Part shown: positions 5,433 to 11,620 of the stretch, piece after piece
Position numbering within the stretch: position 1 is the first letter of the stretch
Layout of the letters: each line of letters begins with the position of its first letter
Source of the DNA: CAZAGT01 sp964484515
Lineage (GTDB): Bacteria; Desulfobacterota; DSM-4660; Desulfatiglandales; HGW-15
Direction: 5' to 3'
NCBI GenBank assembly: GCA_964484515.1
Contig: CAZAGT010000078.1
Location: 1-17,128 of the forward strand
Length of the DNA: 17,128 bases
The notes under the pieces: generated by a model
Told to the model about the DNA's origin: nothing
Seen by the model: only the letters and a program-made list of their open reading frames with translations
Databases searched by the model: none
Program-made: the position numbers and the translations under genes

Positions 5433-7394
5433 TCAGACAGGCATTTGGGTCGGGATGACGAAATGGAAGCGCGCGCCTTTGCCGGGGCCGTCACTTTCAG
5501 CCCAAATGGCCCCACAGTGTAGCTCGACCAGGCTCTTGGCAAGCGATAACCCCAACCCGGCTCCGCCATAGTTCCGGCTTGCCGAGTTTTCCACCTGTTC
5601 GAATCGATTGAAGATGCGCTCCGTATCCTCACGTCGCAGTCCAATACCCGTATCGGAAACGCAGAATTCGATACAATTGGACTGCCCTTCGCTCCTGGAA
5701 TCGCGATGATGCTGATCTTCGATGAATTCGTGCTCCTTCGAATCCCAAGGCTTGGGCTGAAAGCGCTTATCCGCCATCCTCGCTTTCAGAGAGACGCAAC
5801 CCCCTTCCGGCGTGAATTTCACCGCATTCGAGATAAGGTTATAGAAGACCTGCTTGAGCTTCCGTTCGTCCGCCGTGATCACGTCCGGGATGCCGTCTAG
5901 GTCCAACGACAGTTCGATACCTTGCTGCTGGGCCTTCTCCCTGACCATGGCCAGGGTGTTGGCCAAAAGGTCGTGCACGGTCACTTCCGACGTCTCTAAG
6001 TCCTGCCGCCCGGCCTCCACCTTGGAGAGGTCAAGGATGTCGTTGATCAGGGAGAGGAGATGCTTACTGCTCTTGAGGACATCGTTGAGGTACTCATGCT
6101 GGGTATCGTTTAGATCCCCGAATATTTTGTCGACAACCAACTCGGTGAAACCGATGATGTGGTTCAGCGGTGTTCGAAGCTCATGGCTCATGTTGGCCAA
6201 GAACTCGGTCTTGGCGAGATTGGCCTTTTCAGCCGCCTCTTTCGATCTTCTTAGTTGTTCCTCGGCGCGCTTGTGTTCGGTAACATCTCGAGCGACGCCA
6301 CGGAAACCGATCGGTCGCCCATGCAGATTCCTGGTTAGCGAAGCGGATATCTCGACAACCCGCGTGTCACCATCCTTCCTGATGACGAGAAAATCCACGA
6401 TCTTCGCAGATTCCCCGGTCTGATAGATCCGATTGAAGACGCGGTGCATCTTACGGGCATTCTTGGCATTCGTATATAGTCGGTAGCCCCGGCCTGTCAA
6501 TTCACCCCGAGGATAGCCCAGGATTTTGCACATCGAATCATTGAAGAATGTCATGTTTCCGCCGAGATCCAGCTCGAAGTAACCTTCTTCAATGCCTTCG
6601 ATGATGGTGCGGTACTTCTCCTCGCTCTTGCGCAACGCCTCTTGCACTATGTTGCGCTCAGCTATCTCTTGTTTCAAGTCCTCGTTGAGATTGACAAGCT
6701 GCTCCGTGCGATCCTTGACTCGTTTTTCCAGGCCGCGCTTGGCGGCTTCCACCTTCTTCTTTTCATCCTCGAGCTGACGTGCCTGGATGAAATCTTTACG
6801 CGAATAGAACTCGATGGAATAGGAGGCAAACATGCCGATGATATTGCCGCTCAAGAAAAAGAAGTTGTTGTTCACCAAAATCGCGGTCGGCGTGTCGCTC
6901 AACCAAACGGCAGCGAATTCATAAGCCACGACGATCATCCAGCCGGTGAGACTGGCCCAAAGGAACCGCAGCTTCATGAAGGCATAACCAAAAATAAAGG
7001 CGAGCAGCAATCCGGCATAGTATAAATGGTTGCCCGGGCTCGGCGCAATCACGGTCATGGCGATGATCCCTAATCCCGCCACCAGAATGACTGCGGCACT
7101 GAACTGCTGTATGTAGCGCAAGAAATACTTCGAAAATGAAAAGAGAAAGACGGAGAATACAAACGGGATGTAGATCACGTAGCGGATAAACCAGAGCTTA
7201 TACCTTACGTCGGGGACTATCCAAGCATCGAGGATCCCGAAGACCCCGTAGAAGACCATGGCACTGACCAGGGCCAGACGGACATGCTTCAAGGAGCGAC
7301 GTGCGTAGCTCTCGAGAAAATCCTTCTCCAGCTCTCCCTGAAAGGTGAGTGAGAGGGGGATCGGACTATCTGACAGTGGTTTGAGAGAAATCAT
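5433..7394 (-). CDS. Membrane PAS sensor histidine kinase 2, last gene of the signalling operon
   Basis: A 653-residue inner-membrane kinase. About six hydrophobic segments lie at roughly 38-195, ending in a conserved NNNFFFLSGNIIG stretch. A coiled coil (about 200-255), a PAS/PAC domain (about 256-378), HisKA with SHELRTP (H404), and HATPase_c with the N-box at about 519, DTGIGL at 581 and GAGLGLSLAK at 611-620 follow. There is no receiver. Residues 1 to about 376 align without gaps to the hybrid kinase at 11621-14287, while the catalytic half instead resembles kinase 1, so the protein looks chimeric. The gapless alignment supports the ATG at 7394, although its ribosome-binding site is weak. 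It begins 33 bases after the PP2C gene, so it is probably co-transcribed and translationally linked. It may sense the same input as the phosphatase, whose membrane region looks related. The phosphotransfer partner is not in the window. Confidence 0.94.
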   Translation of the reverse strand: MISLKPLSDSPIPLSLTFQGELEKDFLESYARRSLKHVRLALVSAMVFYGVFGILDAWIVPDVRYKLWFIRYVIYIPFVFSVFLFSFSKYFLRYIQQFSAAVILVAGLGIIAMTVIAPSPGNHLYYAGLLLAFIFGYAFMKLRFLWASLTGWMIVVAYEFAAVWLSDTPTAILVNNNFFFLSGNIIGMFASYSIEFYSRKDFIQARQLEDEKKKVEAAKRGLEKRVKDRTEQLVNLNEDLKQEIAERNIVQEALRKSEEKYRTIIEGIEEGYFELDLGGNMTFFNDSMCKILGYPRGELTGRGYRLYTNAKNARKMHRVFNRIYQTGESAKIVDFLVIRKDGDTRVVEISASLTRNLHGRPIGFRGVARDVTEHKRAEEQLRRSKEAAEKANLAKTEFLANMSHELRTPLNHIIGFTELVVDKIFGDLNDTQHEYLNDVLKSSKHLLSLINDILDLSKVEAGRQDLETSEVTVHDLLANTLAMVREKAQQQGIELSLDLDGIPDVITADERKLKQVFYNLISNAVKFTPEGGCVSLKARMADKRFQPKPWDSKEHEFIEDQHHRDSRSEGQSNCIEFCVSDTGIGLRREDTERIFNRFEQVENSASRNYGGAGLGLSLAKSLVELHCGAIWAESDGPGKGARFHFVIPTQMPV

Positions 7395-7427
7395 CGGTGA
7401 CGGTTGTCGATCTCCGAAGCGCGGACA

Positions 7428-8801
7428 TTACTTCGACCACCGCAATGTGTCGGGTGGGCGCTTTTTGATCACCAGCAGGGTCATGTCGTCCATCTGCTCC
7501 TCCTGAAAGGCCCTAACGTCCGCTACGATTCGATCCAAGATCTTATTCACCGGGAGGTCGGCGTATTGGTTGAGGGCTTGCTCGAGGCGTCTCTGACCAT
7601 ACAATTCACCCTCTTTGTTTGTGGCCTCGGTGATGCCATCCGTAAACAGGAGGGCGATATCTCCATTCCCGATCTGGGTGGAGACATCTTTCAGGTGGCG
7701 GCCGATGTCATCGGTGATCCCGAGCCAGGTACCGTTGGTTGGAATCACTTCGGTCCGATTGGCAGCGGCGCGATAAATGATGATATCCTGGTGTTTGCCG
7801 GCGAATGTCATTTCAGATTCATTCAAACGAATGGCCATCAACGTCATGTAGTGATCAGAGCCCAAGCGCGCTATGTTCTCTCGAATCACGGAATTTACCG
7901 ATCCGAGCACGGTCGACGGCTTACAACTGGTGAAGTTGTTGACCGTGGATACGATACTCGTCTGGGCCATCATCATGATCAAGCCTGAATCGACCCCGTG
8001 GCCCGACACGTCGCCGATGGCTATCCATTTATCGCCGGCCTGGGTTTCCATGATGTCATAGTAGTCGCCGCCGACTTCCTTCGCCGGATACATGGCTGCG
8101 GCGATCTCGTAGCCCTTGATCTTCTCTTCATCAGGCAAGAGGGCTGTTTGGATTCGCTTGGCAAGCTCCATCTCGCTCCAGAGGGCATCGCGCGCCTTCT
8201 TCAATTGAACCAGCAGCGAGAACTCTTTCTCAACAAGGTTGTGCCGCAAGTGGTTGATACTTACGGCGACAATCGCCGTCGTCAGTAGAAAGAAGAGGTT
8301 GTTCATCAGAATCGAGCTTTCAAACTTGGCCCCCGCAATGAGATTGAAGAAGAGGTACATGGAGATGATCAGAAGGCTGTTCAGGGCTGAATGGAGCGCC
8401 TTCCACGGAAGCAGAAGATTGACACCGATGATAACAAGGTTTAGACCGGCATAGTAACTGGAGTTGAAACCGCCCAAATCGACCGTCATCAAGGCGATCA
8501 TGCCGCCCACGTTGAGCGAGAAAAAGTACCCATGATAATAGGAAAGCTCACTCGGTTTGGTATTGCGCAACGTGAAGTATTGAATGAGGATGAGAATGGT
8601 GGAAACGAGCCGATAGATGCCAAAGCGGGGTAGCAGTTCCTTTGACATCATAAAGTAATCCAGCATGAAGAACATCGGAATAATGGTGAAGCCGAGCGCC
8701 GTCAAGGTCTTCATCCACTCGTGAATGATGCTCTCCAGGTACTTGTCGAAATCACCGGCTGCGAAATCTACGCTTTCAACGGTTGGGTTGTTGACATCCA
8801 T
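7428..8801 (-). CDS. Membrane-anchored PP2C/SpoIIE-type serine phosphatase
   Basis: A 457-residue protein with about six hydrophobic segments in residues 30-185, a short coiled-coil linker (about 190-220) and a PP2C-type SpoIIE/RsbU catalytic domain (about 220-448). Metal-binding signatures are present: EVGGDYYDI (242-250), GDVSGHGVDSG (263-273), FTDGITEA (386-393) and MDDMTLLVI (437-445). In this family such enzymes dephosphorylate the phospho-serine or -threonine of a STAS antagonist, releasing its partner. A STAS gene and a kinase-like ATPase gene lie upstream in the same operon, which makes the STAS protein the likely substrate. The membrane part shares YYAGL and ILxNNxFF at matching spacing (48 versus 47 residues) with kinase 2, suggesting a common sensor fold. 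The ATG at 8801 has AAGGA about ten bases upstream. The 91-base gap after the methyltransferase gene holds no clear promoter. Confidence 0.94.
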   Translation of the reverse strand: MDVNNPTVESVDFAAGDFDKYLESIIHEWMKTLTALGFTIIPMFFMLDYFMMSKELLPRFGIYRLVSTILILIQYFTLRNTKPSELSYYHGYFFSLNVGGMIALMTVDLGGFNSSYYAGLNLVIIGVNLLLPWKALHSALNSLLIISMYLFFNLIAGAKFESSILMNNLFFLLTTAIVAVSINHLRHNLVEKEFSLLVQLKKARDALWSEMELAKRIQTALLPDEEKIKGYEIAAAMYPAKEVGGDYYDIMETQAGDKWIAIGDVSGHGVDSGLIMMMAQTSIVSTVNNFTSCKPSTVLGSVNSVIRENIARLGSDHYMTLMAIRLNESEMTFAGKHQDIIIYRAAANRTEVIPTNGTWLGITDDIGRHLKDVSTQIGNGDIALLFTDGITEATNKEGELYGQRRLEQALNQYADLPVNKILDRIVADVRAFQEEQMDDMTLLVIKKRPPDTLRWSK

Positions 8802-8892
8802 CGCATTTTGTTCCTTCTGCGACCTGTATAGCCCCTCACAACGAACGCACTGTGATCGTCGGGCCTTTAAGCGGCGTCATTGGCCTGACGAG

Positions 8893-10287
8893 CTAATTCT
8901 GTTTCCTGACTTTTAGAAACATCTGGACACCGGTATCCTCGAAAAAGACCCTTTTCTCAGCCGAAGGTTCGTCTTCGAGCAAATTCACAAACTCATCCTC
9001 ACTCCGATAATAGAGGACCCAGTCCAACCAGTACTCCATGTAGCAGCGACTAGGGCTCGAGGTGTGAAAATTACCGAGCAGCATCTGGCCTTCCGGTTTT
9101 AAAAGCTGGTAGAGTTTCGCGATGACAGCCCTTGCAACCGGGGGCGTCAGATAATCAAAGAGCCCCATGGAGTAAATGAAATCGAATTGACCCCATTCGG
9201 CCTTCAACTGTCGGGTGGCTAGCATCGTGCGAACGGACTTATTGAGATAGTCCACCGTGACTTTTGCATCGAGGGACTTTTCGTGCTCATTGATGAATTC
9301 CGCCGCCTCCAGTAAGGCCAAGCGATCCTGGTCAAGCAACGTGAAATGGTATTTCTCACAATCCGCTGCGGTCTGCAGAATATCTTGCATCTCAATTGCA
9401 GGCCCACATGCAACCGACAGGACCCGTAATTTTTCTTGCGGCCCCGCCTGGCGGCCTTCCGACATCTCCCATAGCGTTCTCGCGGTCAGCTTCCTTCTAT
9501 TACGCACGGCATAGGCACCGGGTTGTTCCAATGGGTATTTATGCATAAGCTTGGCGAATGTGGAACGCCCACGGTAATCATTTGAATAGACCATCCGCAT
9601 CATCTCAGAATCGCCACTGTAACCTCTCGGTTTGAGGTTGGTCCGTGCCATAAACGGCGCCGCGATAATGATGTCCCAGAGTTGCCGCCGGAAATAGAAG
9701 CCGTGATACTTGTGTTCTTCTTCTTTGAACTCAGAAACGATGCGTTCAAGTTCGACTTGGCGGTCGTTGAGAAAGGATAGGAGATTATCGTGTTGCGTCT
9801 CGATGATGGCCTCCTGAACCATCTCCCTGATATTCGCCGGTTCTCCTGAGTACTCGGCGTCCAGCCTGTCAAATGTGTTCCGATAGACACTCAAATCATA
9901 GTTGAGGTCAGCCGTGAAATCCTTGAAGTCCCGTGAAATACTCTCCTTATGAGCCAGGACCAGGGGAAGATTGAAGAAGGCAGAGTTTAGGGGGACAATT
10001 TTCTTGCCGAAGATCAGGCTCTTGAGATCGTAGACGTCGCTCGTAAAGACTAGACGCCCGGCATACCCATCGATATTTGGCTCCGAAAGGAGCTTACAGG
10101 GGCCTAGTTCGACGTCCCCGCTCTGGGTGTCTAGGAGCAGCTTTGAGAACGTCGACCCATCCTTGAAGCTGTCGCCGTTGAGAAACCTGACCAGGAGCGA
10201 GTACTTCGAGGTGTACTTTGCGTCGATGGGTATCGTCCTATCCCCGGCGACGAGCTTGGCCTGTATTTTGGGTGATTCCGAATGCAT
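8893..10287 (-). CDS. SAM-dependent methyltransferase, possibly PhcB-like, with extra N-terminal domain
   Basis: A 464-residue soluble protein. The C-terminal half is a class I SAM methyltransferase: LRVLSVACGPAIEM (287-300) as the SAM-binding loop, LLDQD (317-321) as the acidic loop, FDFIYSMGLFDYL (368-380), and LLKPEGQMLLGNF (395-407). The middle (about 110-270) contains the conserved-looking NLKPRGYSGDSEMMRMVYSN and KYPLEQPGAYAVRNRR segments. I associate this type with proteins annotated as extracellular factor 3-hydroxypalmitic acid methyl ester biosynthesis (PhcB-like); this is memory, not a search. Residues about 5-95 look beta-rich and may be PilZ-like (weak). The STAS gene ends four bases upstream and the phosphatase gene follows, so it belongs to the partner-switching operon and could be its regulated output or a signal synthase. 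The substrate is unknown. The methyltransferase call is firm, the PhcB link moderate to low. Confidence 0.88.
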   Translation of the reverse strand: MHSESPKIQAKLVAGDRTIPIDAKYTSKYSLLVRFLNGDSFKDGSTFSKLLLDTQSGDVELGPCKLLSEPNIDGYAGRLVFTSDVYDLKSLIFGKKIVPLNSAFFNLPLVLAHKESISRDFKDFTADLNYDLSVYRNTFDRLDAEYSGEPANIREMVQEAIIETQHDNLLSFLNDRQVELERIVSEFKEEEHKYHGFYFRRQLWDIIIAAPFMARTNLKPRGYSGDSEMMRMVYSNDYRGRSTFAKLMHKYPLEQPGAYAVRNRRKLTARTLWEMSEGRQAGPQEKLRVLSVACGPAIEMQDILQTAADCEKYHFTLLDQDRLALLEAAEFINEHEKSLDAKVTVDYLNKSVRTMLATRQLKAEWGQFDFIYSMGLFDYLTPPVARAVIAKLYQLLKPEGQMLLGNFHTSSPSRCYMEYWLDWVLYYRSEDEFVNLLEDEPSAEKRVFFEDTGVQMFLKVRKQN

Positions 10288-10290
10288 CCG

Positions 10291-10662
10291 TTACGCTAAT
10301 CCCTTGATCTGAACCCTCTGGTCCTTGGTTTTGAATATTTCCAGGGCCGAGAAACTGAGATCCTGCCAGCGCAGGGATTTATCGTAGACGACCGTAAGTT
10401 CGTTTGCGCCGCGCGCCGCCCTTTCGAGGACCTTGATCACGGGCGTGATCGTAGAAGAGTTCATGTAATCGAGCTTCCGGAAATCGAGAACGATCCTCTT
10501 ATTCCCGTCGGTTCCCTTCTTGAGGATATCGACCAGAATGGGCGTGATGAACTTGCCGGGGTTGCGGTGGATACTCTTGCCGGTCCACTCAGCACTGATG
10601 GCATCGTTGTTTTCCCTTACCTCGATCTTTAGGGAATTACTTTCAAAGGTCTCTTTCTTCAT
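10291..10662 (-). CDS. STAS-domain regulator (slr1659-like / anti-sigma antagonist type)
   Basis: A cytosolic protein of about 123 residues covering one STAS domain. The core segment VLDFRKLDYMNSSTITPVI (about 58-76) lines up with the SpoIIAA/RsbV phosphorylation loop, where DSSG carries the phospho-serine. Here Asn replaces Asp and Thr replaces Gly, but both serines remain (S69, S70). The ending with LRWQDLSFSALEIF resembles the slr1659-type regulators I recall from cyanobacteria. Such proteins are phosphorylated by a GHKL kinase and dephosphorylated by a PP2C phosphatase, and both partner types are encoded in this operon. ATG 10662 is preferred because GGAG lies six bases upstream. ATG 10668 overlaps the stop codon of the upstream gene as ATGA, and an in-frame TTG lies at 10674. 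Either ATG implies translational coupling to the upstream ATPase gene. Confidence 0.88.
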   Translation of the reverse strand: MKKETFESNSLKIEVRENNDAISAEWTGKSIHRNPGKFITPILVDILKKGTDGNKRIVLDFRKLDYMNSSTITPVIKVLERAARGANELTVVYDKSLRWQDLSFSALEIFKTKDQRVQIKGLA

Positions 10663-10664
10663 TG

Positions 10665-11192
10665 TCATCTCCAAGAATCTCTTCCAAGGTTTGAAACGGC
10701 TGAAACGTTTAACACGTTGTTATCCTGGACGAAAAAATCCAGAATCGCCTTGCCCTCATACGCGATTCTGACAAGGCCCAACCCGCTTTCTTCGTCTGTC
10801 AGAGGTTTCTTGGAAACCTCCTTGAGTCTCTCGACGTAGGCCTCAAATGGGTCCTGGTAGCCTCTGATCCACTGAATGGTCTGATCCAATCTCCTTAAAT
10901 GATCCTGTGCCCGGTCATCGACGGGATTCAGCACTTCGACGGTCAACGTGCGGTTGGCGATAGAGACCGAGACTTCGACCTTCTTCCCCTGAGGCCGAAA
11001 GTTACCGTATTTTATTCCATTTTCGATCAGCTCACTGATGACCATCGTGAGCATGTGGACGCTATCGTCTGATAGGCCTTGGGCACAGAAAAAGGCGCCA
11101 CACTTACCTCTGGCCTTCTCGATCTCGTCCCACTTCGGTCTCACATTCAGTTTCATACTTCGATTCATAGGTCGCGTCTCCGGCATAACCAT
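10665..11192 (-). CDS. RsbW/slr1658-like GHKL ATPase (serine kinase or anti-STAS partner)
   Basis: A 175-residue cytosolic protein with a HATPase_c fold. The N-box is ISELIENGIKYG (52-63, with E54 and N58) and the G2-like loop EESGLGLVRIAYEG (134-147). The usual DxGxG of the G1 box is not visible; VEVLNPVDD (85-93) stands in its place. An insert of about 40 residues follows, as in slr1658/SiaB-type proteins that I recall rather than classical RsbW. In partner switching such proteins phosphorylate the STAS partner or bind it reversibly; the missing G1 motif leaves catalytic activity open. It is the first gene of the operon, and its TGA overlaps the STAS start region. The ATG at 11192 has AGGT seven bases upstream. 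ATG 11168, with GGAG nine bases upstream, is an equally good start. No promoter was recognised upstream. Confidence 0.85.
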   Translation of the reverse strand: MVMPETRPMNRSMKLNVRPKWDEIEKARGKCGAFFCAQGLSDDSVHMLTMVISELIENGIKYGNFRPQGKKVEVSVSIANRTLTVEVLNPVDDRAQDHLRRLDQTIQWIRGYQDPFEAYVERLKEVSKKPLTDEESGLGLVRIAYEGKAILDFFVQDNNVLNVSAVSNLGRDSWR

Positions 11193-11620
11193 CTAGAATA
11201 CCTGGCAAAAGTGTATCGAATCCGGCCACCTTGGATCTGATAGAGGAGAAGGCCCAGCGGGGCCCCCTGAGCAGATTCTTGCTCCGGACCCAGAACGGAT
11301 CTCATTAACGGTTTCACAAGCGATTTCGGATACATTGGCATATCGCTAACCTGACATCGGATGGCCGTGATCGAAACTTGAGCCATTTCAGTAGCCTGCC
11401 GCAATTTACCCCACCGCCGCTGTTCCGAACGCCGGCACCCCTCACGCTTTCATCAGAGTCCTTCTACTCCTTTTGGTCTTTGAAGCCATCCAACGAGCCT
11501 TAGGCCCCAATGCCTTTAAGGGAATGAAACTGGGACAAACATCTTATAGCTGTGGCATAAAACTTGCGAAACCCTATCAGAGCCCTGTCGCTCACTCGCG
11601 TTCGGCGCCCTGTCAAACTG
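11193..11620. other. Divergent intergenic region between the signalling operon and the hybrid kinase
   Basis: This stretch of about 430 bases must hold the promoters of two divergent transcripts. A sigma-54-type promoter facing right is clear at 11553-11568. An imperfect hairpin (CCTTA-GGC with GCC-TT-TAAGG, 11498-11521) lies about 30 bases before it. For the leftward operon no good -35/-10 pair or -24/-12 pair was found. A weak TTG-started frame at 11165-11404 on the minus strand is not supported as a gene. Confidence 0.6.
11553..11568 (+). promoter_or_regulatory. Sigma-54-type promoter for the hybrid histidine kinase
   Basis: TGGCATAAAACTTGCG matches TGGCACR-N4-TTGCW except for T in place of C in the -24 box and G in the last position. 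GG and GC are exactly ten bases apart. The start point would be near 11580, giving a leader of about 40 bases before the ATG at 11621. It also shows that the in-frame TTG at 11564 is part of the -12 box, not a start codon. Confidence 0.6.

Noticed and set aside
11165..11404. 79-codon minus-strand frame overlapping the ATPase gene start
   Set aside because: It starts at TTG with no ribosome-binding site, has no recognisable motif, and overlaps the start of the next gene by 28 bases.
11564..11620. N-terminal extension of the hybrid kinase from the TTG at 11564
   Set aside because: That TTG is part of the sigma-54 -12 box, and the gapless alignment with kinase 2 begins at the ATG at 11621.
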